Below the pieces are notes generated by a model. It had not been told where the DNA came from. It ran no database searches and saw only the letters and a list, made by a program, of their open reading frames with translations. This document shows, one piece after another, positions 34,379 to 42,656 of a stretch of 64,000 nucleotides of DNA (the stretch's first letter is position 1; the number at the start of each line of letters is the position of its first letter). Origin of the DNA: Fimenecus sp045543095. Lineage in GTDB: Bacteria; Bacillota; Clostridia; Oscillospirales; Acutalibacteraceae. The stretch lies in contig JAZQMC010000002.1 of the NCBI GenBank assembly GCA_045543095.1, forward strand, positions 1 to 64,000, read 5' to 3'. The position numbers and the translations under genes were made by a program.

Positions 34379-35179
34379 TTATAACTTTTTATCCTTATCA
34401 AGCGATGCTTTAACCGCATTCATTACCGCCGTGTCAAAGCCTTCATTCTGCAATGTTGCAACACCCTCAATGGTTGTTCCGCCGGGTGAGCAAACGCTGT
34501 TAATAAGTGCCCAAGGATTATTTTCTTTATCTTCAAGCACCATTTTAGCACTACCCAAAACCGCCTGAGCACATATTTTAAGTGCTTCATCCTTTTTCAT
34601 ACCGTTCTTAACCGCTTCGCGAGCCATTGCGTCGATAAACATAAAAGAATACGCAGGCGAGCACCCTGCAATTACGCCGAATAAAGCAAACTGACTTTCG
34701 GGTATTTCTGTGACCTCGCCAAAAGAACGGCAAAGACCTTTTACAAAATCAAGTGCCTTATCGTTTGCAAAGACGTTTTTGCAAACCGCACTCATTGACG
34801 CACCAACCTTTGCGTTGATGTTTGGCATAACACGAATAATCGGTGTGTTTTCATTTAAAAAACCGCCAATATATTCAAGCGTTTTACCTGCACCGATTGA
34901 CACCACAACTGCATTTTTATTAATGCACAATTTAATCTGTGGTAAAACCGTGGGAAAAATCTGCGGTTTAACTGCCAAAACTACAAATTCGCAATTTTTG
35001 GCAAGCTCTTCGCAAGAATTACAGATTTTTACTCCGTACTCTTTACCCAAAAGGTCCGTCTTTGCAGTATCCACATCAAAAACGCAGATATTTTCACCCT
35101 CAACAAATTTTGAGGACACAGCACCGCCGATTATGGCACTTGCCATATTGCCACAGCCGATAAAACCGATTTTATGCAT
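34379..35179 (-). CDS. proC: Pyrroline-5-carboxylate reductase
   Basis: 266 residues. The N-terminal NADPH Rossmann motif is GFIGCGNMASAIIGG; VVLAVKPQIFP and RVMPNINAKVGASM are conserved; the C-terminal dimer domain has GCSPAYSFMFIDAMA and SVCSPGGTTIEG. Catalyses the last step of proline synthesis. The start is 2 bases after the mscL stop, so the two are co-transcribed. An osmotic link between proline synthesis and MscL is plausible. Confidence 0.95.
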   Translation of the reverse strand: MHKIGFIGCGNMASAIIGGAVSSKFVEGENICVFDVDTAKTDLLGKEYGVKICNSCEELAKNCEFVVLAVKPQIFPTVLPQIKLCINKNAVVVSIGAGKTLEYIGGFLNENTPIIRVMPNINAKVGASMSAVCKNVFANDKALDFVKGLCRSFGEVTEIPESQFALFGVIAGCSPAYSFMFIDAMAREAVKNGMKKDEALKICAQAVLGSAKMVLEDKENNPWALINSVCSPGGTTIEGVATLQNEGFDTAVMNAVKASLDKDKKL

Positions 35180-35181
35180 AA

Positions 35182-35646
35182 TTATTCAACATCGGATGTG
35201 CAGTGTGCACACTTTGTTGCATCAATAGCAATTTCGCTCTTACAGAATGGGCAAACCTTTGTTGTTGGAGCAAGCTCTTCTTCAACAACTTCTTCCTTTT
35301 TCTTGCCAAGTGTTGAAAGCTTGTTAAGACCTTTAACAAGGAGGAAGATAACGAACGCCATAATAAGGAAGTCGATAATTACTGCGATAAAGTTGCCGTA
35401 TGTAAGAATTGCTGCACCTGCTGCAGTTGCTTCTTCAATTGATGCATATTCGCCACCGTCAAGAGCAATAAATTTTGTTGCAAAATCTGCACCCTTCATA
35501 ATAAGGCTGATAAGTGGCATAATGATGTCGTTAACAAGAGATGTTACGATTTTTTGAAACGCACCACCGATAATAACACCGACTGCAAGGTCGATTACGT
35601 TACCACGCATTGCGAACTCTTTAAATTCTTTAAGAAATCCTTTCAT
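35182..35646 (-). CDS. mscL: Large-conductance mechanosensitive channel with zinc-ribbon tail
   Basis: 154 residues. N-terminal MKGFLKEFKEFAMRGNVIDL is the MscL signature, followed by TM1 with GVIIGGAFQKIV, a periplasmic loop, and TM2 (GNFIAVIIDFLIMAFVIFLL). After the usual KKEEV helix an extra module CPFCKSEIAIDATKCAHCTSD provides two CxxC pairs, a cytoplasmic zinc ribbon seen in many Clostridia MscL proteins. The channel releases solutes under membrane tension. First gene of mscL-proC. Confidence 0.95.
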   Translation of the reverse strand: MKGFLKEFKEFAMRGNVIDLAVGVIIGGAFQKIVTSLVNDIIMPLISLIMKGADFATKFIALDGGEYASIEEATAAGAAILTYGNFIAVIIDFLIMAFVIFLLVKGLNKLSTLGKKKEEVVEEELAPTTKVCPFCKSEIAIDATKCAHCTSDVE

Positions 35647-35710
35647 TTGAAAAATCCTTCTTTCTTTTTATTTGATTATAATTATATCATTATTTTTATA
35701 GATTTCAATA

Positions 35711-36589
35711 TTATTTTACTCCCGTTAAATCAAAATCGGGTATATATTTAGTTTGTGATGACGATTTTTTCTGCATAAAACCATTTTGAAGCCCTATATC
35801 CAAAAAGAAATCTACAACCTTGTTGTATTCGGCGGTGGTAAGTCTGCGATTCAACTCCTTAAAATCTGCTATATTTCCATAAGGTGTGTACTGACTCATA
35901 AGGCTTATATATGTATCTTTCGGAAGATTTTCGCTTATCCACAAAAGAATATTTTTGCTTTCTTGGACATTGGCAGGAAGAATTAAATGACGAATTATCA
36001 ACCCTTTCTGGATTATACCGTCTTTTATTACGGTTTTCGGTTGTTGACGGTGCATTTCAAGAATTGCCTTACTTGCTTTTTCAAAATAGTTGGTACATTT
36101 TGCATATTTCTGTGATTTCTCGCTACTGAAATATTTAAAATCAGGCAAATAAACATCAATAAGACCTTCAAGTCGTTTTAAGGTTTCAACGCTGTCATAA
36201 CCTGAACTGTTATACACAACAGGAACTTTCGGCTTGTACATTGCTAACGTTTCAATTATAATGTGTGAAAAGTGAGTGGGATTTACAAAATCAATGGTAT
36301 GGACTCCTTTGTTTTCAAGCTCTTTTATGATTTCAACAAGCCTTTCAGTTGTGATTTGTTCGCCCTTGTTTTCATGGCTTATGGGGTAATTCTGACAGAA
36401 ACAGCATTTTAAAGAGCAACCCGAAAAGAAGATTGCACCTGTGCCCTTTTCACCGCTTATGCAAGGCTCTTCCCATTTGTGAATATCTGCACGGGCAAGG
36501 ACAGGCTTTTCAGGCATTTTGCAAAAGCCGTTGCCAATATATTCAGTTCTTTCTGCATTGCAATTTCTCGGACATAAGTTGCAAATCAT
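35711..36589 (-). CDS. Radical SAM protein, PflX-like (pyruvate formate-lyase activase homologue)
   Basis: 292 residues. An N-terminal Cys cluster (CNLCPRNCNAERTE) of the PflX group is followed by the radical SAM motif CSLKCCFCQNYPIS (about residues 58-71). Further family parts: VYNSSGYDSVETL, DVYLPDFKYFSSEKS and MSQYTPYG. Members are annotated as glycyl-radical activases, but their target is mostly unknown. No glycyl radical enzyme gene is adjacent. Confidence 0.85.
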   Translation of the reverse strand: MICNLCPRNCNAERTEYIGNGFCKMPEKPVLARADIHKWEEPCISGEKGTGAIFFSGCSLKCCFCQNYPISHENKGEQITTERLVEIIKELENKGVHTIDFVNPTHFSHIIIETLAMYKPKVPVVYNSSGYDSVETLKRLEGLIDVYLPDFKYFSSEKSQKYAKCTNYFEKASKAILEMHRQQPKTVIKDGIIQKGLIIRHLILPANVQESKNILLWISENLPKDTYISLMSQYTPYGNIADFKELNRRLTTAEYNKVVDFFLDIGLQNGFMQKKSSSQTKYIPDFDLTGVK

Positions 36590-36611
36590 ATTTTCATCAC
36601 CATACCGAATC

Positions 36612-36723
36612 AGCCTCCCTTGTTAAAGGGAGGGGGACCGCCAAAGGCGGTGGAGGGATTCACATAATAATCAAACGAATCCCCTCGCCACTTCGTGGCC
36701 CTCTCCCCTTTGACAAGGGGCGC
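36612..36723. repeat. CCTCC-rich palindromic repeat with variable hairpins
   Basis: CCTCCCTTGTTAAAGGGAGG, ACCGCC-AAA-GGCGGT, then GCCAC-TTC-GTGGC (GAA on the reverse strand) and CCCCTTTGACAAGGGG. Modules match 14346-14400 in reverse order. Ends 8 bases before the XRE gene. Confidence 0.75.
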
Positions 36724-36731
36724 TTTTCACA

Positions 36732-36929
36732 TCACTCTAACCCGCAAATATAATCTAATGTTACATTAAAATAATTTGCATATTTTACAAGTACATTTAT
36801 AGGAATTTCTCTTTGATTTTTTTCATAATAACTCACTACTCGTTGAGTAATTCCTAAAGTTTCTGCAAGTTCCAACTGAGTTAAATCACGGTCTTCTCGT
36901 AATTCTTTAATTCTTTCATTCCAAATCAT
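36732..36929 (-). CDS. Small XRE-family HTH regulator
   Basis: 65 residues from ATG 36929 (GGTGATATT upstream), almost only a Cro/C1-type helix-turn-helix: LTQLELAETLGITQRVVSYYEKNQR then NVLVKYANYFNVTLDYI-like helices. No ligand domain. Divergent from the Cys-rich gene at 37018, with direct repeats over the shared promoter region, so it likely controls itself and its neighbour. Confidence 0.85.
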   Translation of the reverse strand: MIWNERIKELREDRDLTQLELAETLGITQRVVSYYEKNQREIPINVLVKYANYFNVTLDYICGLE

Positions 36930-36956
36930 AATATCACCCAACATTATTATACATAG

Positions 36957-36999
36957 TTTAATTTGTTCTATTGACTTTTAGATTAAATTGTTCTATAAT
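36957..36999 (+). promoter_or_regulatory. Promoter with overlapping direct-repeat operator
   Basis: TTGACT (36971-36976), 17-base spacer and TATAAT (36994-36999) form a near-consensus promoter for the gene at 37018. TTTAATTTGTTCTAT (36957-36971) and ATTAAATTGTTCTAT (36982-36996) match in 13 of 15 positions, spaced 25 bases; the first abuts the -35 and the second covers the -10. This is a good operator for the adjacent XRE protein. Confidence 0.65.
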
Positions 37000-37017
37000 A
37001 TAATTGAGGTGATAATT

Positions 37018-37227
37018 ATGGAAAAAATCTGTCGTAATTGTGAGCATTACATTCGTCATTTTGTTTTCTTGGGTAAGTCATTTTCTCCAATCGACCACGG
37101 TCATTGTACATACCCCATGCTTAAAAATCGTGAAGCGGACTGCAAGGCTTGTAAATATTTTGAAGAAAGAAAAAAGGATGACATAATACAGGTTACAGAG
37201 ATAAGAATAGAACATAAAATTATGTAG
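37018..37227 (+). CDS. Small Cys/His-rich protein, divergent from XRE regulator
   Basis: 69 residues from ATG 37018 with GAGGTGAT upstream. CRNCEHYIRHF near the start and CKACKYFEER later, plus HGHC between them, give five Cys and several His that could bind metal. No named family recognised, although short CxxCxxY proteins of this sort are widespread in Firmicutes. Likely controlled by the XRE protein. Confidence 0.6.
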   Translation: MEKICRNCEHYIRHFVFLGKSFSPIDHGHCTYPMLKNREADCKACKYFEERKKDDIIQVTEIRIEHKIM

Positions 37228-37230
37228 TTG

Positions 37231-37354
37231 GGCTTCTCCTCGAGGAGAAGCTGTCGAGCGTCAGCGAGACTGATGAGGTGGAATTTGTGCTGACAACCAT
37301 TATCAATTACACCTCATCCGTCACTTCGTGACACCTTCCCCTCAAGGGGAAGGC
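37231..37354. repeat. CTTCTCC/GGAGAAG composite repeat with variable hairpins
   Basis: CTTCTCCTCGAGGAGAAG palindrome, then AAGCTGTC-GAGCGTCAGCGA-GACTGATGAGG, and the partner CCGTCAC-TTC-GTGAC-ACC with CCTTCCCCTCAAGGGGAAGG. It fills the gap before coaX. Confidence 0.75.
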
Positions 37355-37370
37355 AAAACACTAAAATTAC

Positions 37371-37399
37371 TTGCTAATTATACTTTTTTGCAGTATAAT
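37371..37399 (+). promoter_or_regulatory. Promoter of coaX
   Basis: TTGCTA (37371-37376), 17-base spacer, TATAAT (37394-37399), 29 bases before the ATG. Confidence 0.65.
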
Positions 37400-37427
37400 A
37401 TTTTCATTGATTATGCGAGGTGATACT

Positions 37428-38192
37428 ATGCTTCTTACAATGGATATAGGAAATACCAATATAAATATCGGTCTTTTTAAGGGCGATGACCTTTATGTCA
37501 GTGCAAAGATTGCAACTGAAAGGCAGAAAACCGATGACCAGTATGCTATGGATTTCACTAATATTTTTGTAATGCATAAAATTAGCTTTGAAGAAATAAA
37601 CGGCGTTGTAATTTCTTCTGTTGTGCCTGAAATTACTGAATCAGTAAAAAGTGCCATTAAAAAACTTACCGGCAAAGATGCTTTAATTTTATCTCCGGGA
37701 GTTAAAACAGGTCTTAACATTTTAATTGACAACCCTGCACAGTTGGGTGCTGATTTGGCGGCAGGTGCAGTTGGTGCAGTAGCAGAATACAACTTACCCG
37801 CATTTGTCGTTGACCTTGGTACTGCTACAAAAATTTGTGCTATCGACAAAAACCGTGGTTTCCGCGGTTGTATGATTGCCCCCGGTGTGCAGATTTCACT
37901 TAAAGCACTTACGGACACAAGCTCGCTTTTGCCCACAATCAGTCTTGAACCGCCTAAAAAGGCTTGCGGTACAAACACAGTTGAGAGTATGCAGAGCGGT
38001 GTTGTGCTTGGCACTGCGGCTATGATTGACGGTATTCTTGATAAATTCGCAGAAGAACTTGGCGAGCCCGCATCAATTATTGCAACAGGCGGTCTTTCAT
38101 ACTTCTTATCCCCTGTCTGCAAAAGAGAAATCATCTATGACCGTCACCTTATCCTAAAGGGACTTAAAGCAATTTACGAAAAGAATAAATAA
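37428..38192 (+). CDS. coaX: Type III pantothenate kinase
   Basis: 254 residues from ATG 37428, with GAGGTGA upstream; a longer in-frame start has no site. ASKHA-fold motifs: TMDIGNTNINIGLF (phosphate loop), DNPAQLGADLAA, VVDLGTATKICAID and GCMIAPGVQISLKAL. It phosphorylates pantothenate in the first step of CoA synthesis and depends on a monovalent cation. The next gene encodes an ECF S component. Confidence 0.95.
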   Translation: MLLTMDIGNTNINIGLFKGDDLYVSAKIATERQKTDDQYAMDFTNIFVMHKISFEEINGVVISSVVPEITESVKSAIKKLTGKDALILSPGVKTGLNILIDNPAQLGADLAAGAVGAVAEYNLPAFVVDLGTATKICAIDKNRGFRGCMIAPGVQISLKALTDTSSLLPTISLEPPKKACGTNTVESMQSGVVLGTAAMIDGILDKFAEELGEPASIIATGGLSYFLSPVCKREIIYDRHLILKGLKAIYEKNK

Positions 38193-38254
38193 ATAATATT
38201 TCATCAAATATTTGCATTGTATCCGTTAGGAACAGTAGCAAGGAGGAATATATA

Positions 38255-38866
38255 ATGAAAACAACAAGAGCCACAAGAAAAGCGAAGACCCTTTTTCTTG
38301 TGCAGAACGCAGTACTTGCAGGAATTGTGGTGCTTATGGCATTTACGCCTATCGGCTACCTTAAATTAGGTGCCGTGGAAATGACCTTTATTATGCTCCC
38401 CGTTGCAGTAGGTGCGATTACCCTTGGTGAAAAATCAGGAGCATTTTTAGGGCTTGTATTTGGCATTTCAAGCTTTATTCAATGCTTTGGTATGTCGTGG
38501 TTTGGCACACAGCTTATGACATTCAACCCTGTTTTCACATTTATCACGTGTATTGTGCCAAGAGTACTTATGGGTTATCTTTGCGGAGTGATTTACAAAT
38601 CACTTCCAAAAACAAAAAAGGGAATTGCAGTTTTTATTGCAAGTCTTTGTGCACCGGTACTTAACACAGTCTTCTTCATAGCATCAATTATGATTTTCTT
38701 TAGTAAAAGCGATGTTATAATAAGTATGCGTGAGGGCTCAGAAAATCTCATATTATTTTTGATTGCCTTTGTGGGACTTAACGGGTTATTAGAAATTATT
38801 GCGACCACTCTTATCGCACCGCCAGTTTCACTTGCAGTTGAAAAGGCAATAAAGAAATTTAAGTAA
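38255..38866 (+). CDS. panT: ECF transporter S component, probably pantothenate-specific
   Basis: 203 residues, about six membrane segments, with GAVEMTFIMLPVAVGAITLG matching the substrate-binding region of ECF S components (ECF_trnsprt family). It needs the shared EcfA/A'/T module, not in this window. Position 62 bases after coaX suggests pantothenate as substrate; this is context only. AGGAGGA precedes the ATG. Confidence 0.75.
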   Translation: MKTTRATRKAKTLFLVQNAVLAGIVVLMAFTPIGYLKLGAVEMTFIMLPVAVGAITLGEKSGAFLGLVFGISSFIQCFGMSWFGTQLMTFNPVFTFITCIVPRVLMGYLCGVIYKSLPKTKKGIAVFIASLCAPVLNTVFFIASIMIFFSKSDVIISMREGSENLILFLIAFVGLNGLLEIIATTLIAPPVSLAVEKAIKKFK

Positions 38867-38871
38867 AAAAT

Positions 38872-38905
38872 TACCGCTCGATTTCAAAATCGGGCGGTTT
38901 ATTTA
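38872..38905. terminator. Terminator between the S component and ylmH
   Basis: ACCGCTCGATTT pairs with AATCGGGCGGT (one G-T), T-rich right side; it overlaps the end of the convergent ylmH gene. Confidence 0.7.
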
Positions 38906-39636
38906 TATATACCAATACTAATTACAAGTCGGTCCTTTTTGGTATGGCGAAGAACACCATTATAAATAAATCTTCCAAATCCACGCACAGAAATTTTATC
39001 ACCAATATCTGCAACCGCTGAAGGCCTTGCTTCTGCCTTGCCGTTTATAAAAACTCTTTCGTGCTCAAAATAGGGTAAAACCTTACTGCGTGAAAGATTA
39101 TAAACTGCAGATATAATCACATCAAGCCTTTCTGAAGATACAATCAGCTCAATATTTTCGGGTTGTGGCAACACATTTTGCGGAATTTTATCAGTTATTC
39201 TGCATTCAACCGTTGTGTGCTTTACCTGCGTAAGATTTTCGAGAATATAATCGGCAATTGTGTCAAGGCAGAACAAATAACCGCAATTTTCACTGATTAT
39301 TATATCCCCCAACACCTCACGGCGAATTCCAAGGCCCATAAGCGAGCCTAAAAAATCACGGTGAGTAAGGTTATCGGCGAATTTCTGATTTACGGGTGAA
39401 ATCATAATGCATTTAATCGGATAATCCTTGTTATCTTCAAAGTATTCACGGTCACCAAAGCATGCAACATTTCGCTCTGCCCCCTCGTAACCGCCCCAAA
39501 GTGCTACGCTCACAGGAAAACGGCAACAATAAAGCTCGGATATTTCAGAAACACCGAGAAAATCAGAATATATGCAGTATCCACGCTCATTTGAACGGGA
39601 AGCCAAATCTTCAAACCGTTTTTGTTTGTCAGTCAT
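38899..39636 (-). CDS. ylmH: YlmH-family S4-domain RNA-binding protein
   Basis: 245 residues. The central part has FLGSLMGLGIRREVLGDII, the strongest YlmH signature. The C-terminal S4 domain (about 165-230) contains SSERLDVIISAVYNLSRSKV and ISVRGFGRFI. YlmH binds stalled ribosomal complexes in B. subtilis and acts in ribosome quality control. It is usually in the divIVA/sepF cluster but stands alone here. Confidence 0.92.
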   Translation of the reverse strand: MTDKQKRFEDLASRSNERGYCIYSDFLGVSEISELYCCRFPVSVALWGGYEGAERNVACFGDREYFEDNKDYPIKCIMISPVNQKFADNLTHRDFLGSLMGLGIRREVLGDIIISENCGYLFCLDTIADYILENLTQVKHTTVECRITDKIPQNVLPQPENIELIVSSERLDVIISAVYNLSRSKVLPYFEHERVFINGKAEARPSAVADIGDKISVRGFGRFIYNGVLRHTKKDRLVISIGIYK

Positions 39637-39660
39637 TTTTTGTCACCTATTGATTAAAAG

Positions 39661-39741
39661 GTCATTCTGAGGAGTAAAATGACGAAGAATCTCCATAATT
39701 AGTTCGCTTTTGTTGAGATTCTTCGCTTTGCTCAGAATGAC
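39661..39741. repeat. GTCATTC...GAATGAC palindromic repeat, copy 4
   Basis: 81 bp with GAAGAATCTC and GAGATTCTTCG arms, between the ylmH start and the end of the AlaX-like gene. Confidence 0.88.
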
Positions 39742-39751
39742 ACCGATAAAG

Positions 39752-40906
39752 TCAGTTGTTCAAAAACCCTATAATTCCATCCTTTGAATTGACAGTAATT
39801 TTCCCCTGTGCAAAAAAATCTCGTCCGCCACCCTTACCATTGAAGGCTTTATTGAGTTCTTGCACCGTTTCACGCACAATATTTTCTTTACTTGCCACGG
39901 TATAAATATAATTATCACCGTCGGTATTTGAGAAAGCATAACAATATGCAAATTCATCAATAAGAGTATTAGAGCAACTACGCAATTCGTCATAAGAAGC
40001 ATTTTTAACGAAAATGCAAACACCGTCATTTACAATGTGCTTTTCCATCTGCGAAAGTGCCAATTCAGCAGAAAGTTTTTTGTTCTCATATTTCGCAGTA
40101 TTCAGTTCACCATAAACTCTCTCTACAACCTCTGCGGTTTCTGTTCTCTTTGCAGAGAGCAAATTCATAATTGATTTGTTGGAATTATGAAGATTGCAAT
40201 AATCCTTAAAAGCCAAAAGTCCCGCAACCATTTCCATTCTTGTGCCCTTTTTATATGGGATAAAATTCAGAATTTTTATAACACCTATTTCGCCCGTGCT
40301 TGCCACATGTGGTGCACAACAAGCACACAAATCATAACCTTCAATCTCAACAAGACGCACATTTTCTGTAATATCAAGTTTACTGCGATAATCATAATTT
40401 ACAAGCTCATCGGCTAATGGGAACAAAATATTGATTTTTTTATTGGCATAAATCGCCTTGTTTGCCTCGAGTTCAATTTTTCTTATATCTTCTTCGGTAA
40501 GAGAACCATCACAATCAAGAGTTACAACACTATCGCCTAAATGAAAACCCACATTGTTGTAACCGTAAAGATTATGAATTATGCCCGATACAAGATGCTC
40601 GGCAGAATGATTCTGCATTCGCAAAAAGCGGGTGTCCCAATCAATTTCGCAGGTTACTCTTTTGCCCGCTTTTAACGGCTTATCGGTTTTATGGTAAACT
40701 ATTTCGTCTTTAATCTGAACATCAAGCACATTTACATCTTCAATTTTGCCTGTGTCAGCACCCTGTCCGCCACCCTCGGGGGCAAATGCAGTCTGGTCAA
40801 GCACGACAGAATAAAAACCGTCTTTTTCTTCGCAAGAAACAACCGTTGCAGCGAATTCTTTTACATAAGAATAAATATCATACATTTTAATTGTGGGAAC
40901 AGCCAT
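39752..40906 (-). CDS. AlaX-like alanyl-tRNA editing protein with DHHA1 tail
   Basis: 384 residues. PEGGGQGADTG, HSAEHLVSGII (HxxxH) and CACCAPHVASTGEI (CxxxH) form the zinc site of the AlaRS editing domain. After a helical linker the C-terminal 110 residues resemble the DHHA1 domain ending FNGKGGGRDFFAQG. This AlaX-L type deacylates Ser- or Gly-tRNA(Ala) in trans. No catalytic AlaRS domain is present. Confidence 0.9.
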   Translation of the reverse strand: MAVPTIKMYDIYSYVKEFAATVVSCEEKDGFYSVVLDQTAFAPEGGGQGADTGKIEDVNVLDVQIKDEIVYHKTDKPLKAGKRVTCEIDWDTRFLRMQNHSAEHLVSGIIHNLYGYNNVGFHLGDSVVTLDCDGSLTEEDIRKIELEANKAIYANKKINILFPLADELVNYDYRSKLDITENVRLVEIEGYDLCACCAPHVASTGEIGVIKILNFIPYKKGTRMEMVAGLLAFKDYCNLHNSNKSIMNLLSAKRTETAEVVERVYGELNTAKYENKKLSAELALSQMEKHIVNDGVCIFVKNASYDELRSCSNTLIDEFAYCYAFSNTDGDNYIYTVASKENIVRETVQELNKAFNGKGGGRDFFAQGKITVNSKDGIIGFLNN

Positions 40907-40984
40907 AAAAACACCTCAATAGGATTATACTAAACATCAATAATTTTATCAACTGTTTATTTCTGCTTGTGAGAATTTAATCCG

Positions 40985-41034
40985 ATAAATTTGAATTTGT
41001 CAAAAAAATACGGCGGAAGCACCCTCCGCCGTAC
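40985..41034. repeat. Partial repeat end plus GC-rich hairpin
   Basis: ATAAATTTGAATTTGTC (40985-41001) is the reverse complement form of the right inverted end seen elsewhere. TACGGCGGA-AGCACCC-TCCGCCGTA (41010-41034) follows and could terminate transcripts of the gene at 41048. Confidence 0.55.
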
Positions 41035-41047
41035 AACTAATTGTTTT

Positions 41048-41458
41048 TTAGAAAATACAACCTGCAACTATATTTAGAACTTCATCCATCATAACAGCAC
41101 CGCCGTCAATTGCAGGTGATTGAACAAGCATCAAGATTGCAATAACTATTCCTGCAACAGCACAGACCACGAACAAAATTAAAGTAATAACAAACATTGC
41201 CGCTGAAAGTTTGAGAATACTATGGCTGATTTTTTCTCGGTTTTCATAAGGTGTAAGATTAACAAGACAACCAAGGAAAAATCCCAATACAGGAACAAAG
41301 AATGCCGTAACCTTCATCAAAAACGAAACTACTCCGGGCATTTTCCCGTATTTTACTGAAACCTGCGGCGCCTGATTGTACACGGGCATTACCGGTTGAA
41401 CCGGCGGTGCCTGATATGTAGCCTGAGCATTTTCTACTGATGTGTAATTATTTTCCAT
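41048..41458 (-). CDS. Small membrane protein with Pro/Gln-rich N-terminus
   Basis: 136 residues. Residues 1-40 are rich in Pro, Gln and Val (APPVQPVMPVYNQAP) and probably disordered; two or three hydrophobic segments follow (FFVPVLGFFLGCLV and a long one around 85-113). The layout resembles DUF4190/TM2-type membrane proteins, but no clear motif is seen. AAGGGGGA precedes the ATG. Function unknown. Confidence 0.6.
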   Translation of the reverse strand: MENNYTSVENAQATYQAPPVQPVMPVYNQAPQVSVKYGKMPGVVSFLMKVTAFFVPVLGFFLGCLVNLTPYENREKISHSILKLSAAMFVITLILFVVCAVAGIVIAILMLVQSPAIDGGAVMMDEVLNIVAGCIF

Positions 41459-41517
41459 TTCAAATCCCCCTTTTATTTGGTGATTCCATTATATACCACA
41501 ATTCTACAGAATTCAAC

Positions 41518-41550
41518 AAAAAAATACCGCGAGCCGAAAGACACGCGGTA
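41518..41550 (-). terminator. Probable fba terminator
   Basis: TACCGCG (41525-41531) pairs with CGCGGTA (41544-41550); on the reverse strand a T7 run follows. It lies 127 bases after the fba stop. The intervening stretch (41590-41665) holds other GC-rich palindromic bits (GGAGCCGAAGCCG) but no ORF. Confidence 0.65.
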
Positions 41551-41676
41551 CTATAAAATCGAATTCTTAAAACTTTTAATTTGAGTTGTTTTTTTGTTAG
41601 GCAATCTCACGGAGCCGAAGCCGTATATTGATACTGCGAGGCGAGAGTGAGGAAGCATAACGGAAAAAGAACCAAA

Positions 41677-42543
41677 TTAAGCCTTATTTGCTGAACCAAA
41701 GAGTTCAATCTTTTCACGTACTGTAGCCTTGATTGCTTCGCAACCGGGAGCTAAAAGCTTTCTTGGGTCAAAGCCCTTGCCCTGAAGGTCCTTACCTTCT
41801 TCAATGTACTTTCTTGTTGCTTCCTGGAATGCAAGCTGGCATTCTGTATTAACATTGATTTTTGAAACGCCGAGAGAAATAGCTTTCTTAATCATATCAG
41901 CAGGAATACCTGTACCCCCGTGAAGAACAAGTGGCATTGTGCCTGTTTCTTCCTGAACTGCTGCAAGAGTTTCAAATGAAAGACCTGCCCAGTTTTCAGG
42001 ATATTTACCGTGAATATTACCGATACCTGCTGCGAGCATTGTAACACCAAGGTCAGCAATCATTTTGCATTCTTTAGGGTCAGCACATTCGCCTGCACCA
42101 ACAACGCCGTCTTCTTCACCGCCGATTGAACCAACTTCTGCTTCAATTGAAAGACCTTTTTCTTCACAAATTGCAACTAATTCTTTTGTCTTTGCAATGT
42201 TCTCGTCGATTGGATAGTGTGAACCGTCAAACATAATTGAGCTAAAGCCTGCTTCGATACAAGCCTTTGCACCTTCGTATGAACCGTGGTCAAGGTGAAG
42301 AGCAACAGGAACTGTAATGTTAAGTTCTTCAAGCATACCCTCAACCATACCTACAACTGTTTTGTAGCCACACATATATTTGCCTGCACCCTCAGATACA
42401 CCGAGGATAACAGGAGAATTCATCTCTTGTGCTGTAAGAAGAATTGATTTTGTCCACTCAAGGTTATTGATATTGAACTGACCTACTGCGTAATGACCTG
42501 CTTTTGCTTTTGTAAGCATTTCTTTTGCATTTACTAATGGCAT
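41677..42543 (-). CDS. fba: Class II fructose-bisphosphate aldolase
   Basis: 289 residues from ATG 42543 (AGGAGTG upstream; a GTG four codons earlier lies inside the Shine-Dalgarno). Zinc ligands in LHLDHGSYE and GIGNIHGKYP, catalytic Asp in HLDHG, substrate loop VLHGGTGIPADMI and INVNTECQLAF. Catalyses reversible cleavage of fructose-1,6-bisphosphate in glycolysis; tagatose-bisphosphate activity cannot be excluded. Own strong promoter. Confidence 0.95.
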   Translation of the reverse strand: MPLVNAKEMLTKAKAGHYAVGQFNINNLEWTKSILLTAQEMNSPVILGVSEGAGKYMCGYKTVVGMVEGMLEELNITVPVALHLDHGSYEGAKACIEAGFSSIMFDGSHYPIDENIAKTKELVAICEEKGLSIEAEVGSIGGEEDGVVGAGECADPKECKMIADLGVTMLAAGIGNIHGKYPENWAGLSFETLAAVQEETGTMPLVLHGGTGIPADMIKKAISLGVSKINVNTECQLAFQEATRKYIEEGKDLQGKGFDPRKLLAPGCEAIKATVREKIELFGSANKA

Positions 42544-42578
42544 AATTTTATACACTCCTATAAAAATTTATCGCAAAT

Positions 42579-42607
42579 ATTATAGTACACATACACCTAA
42601 ATGTCAA
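42579..42607 (-). promoter_or_regulatory. Strong promoter of fba
   Basis: Reverse strand TTGACA (42602-42607), 17-base spacer, TATAAT (42579-42584): a consensus sigma-A promoter. Confidence 0.88.
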
Positions 42608-42656
42608 CAAATTAACAAAATAATAACCTCTGAATAGTATAAAAAGAGGTGGTATT

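Noticed and set aside
37371..37427. Longer coaX start at 37371
   Set aside because: The extension covers the promoter elements and lacks a Shine-Dalgarno; ATG 37428 gives the normal 254-residue protein.
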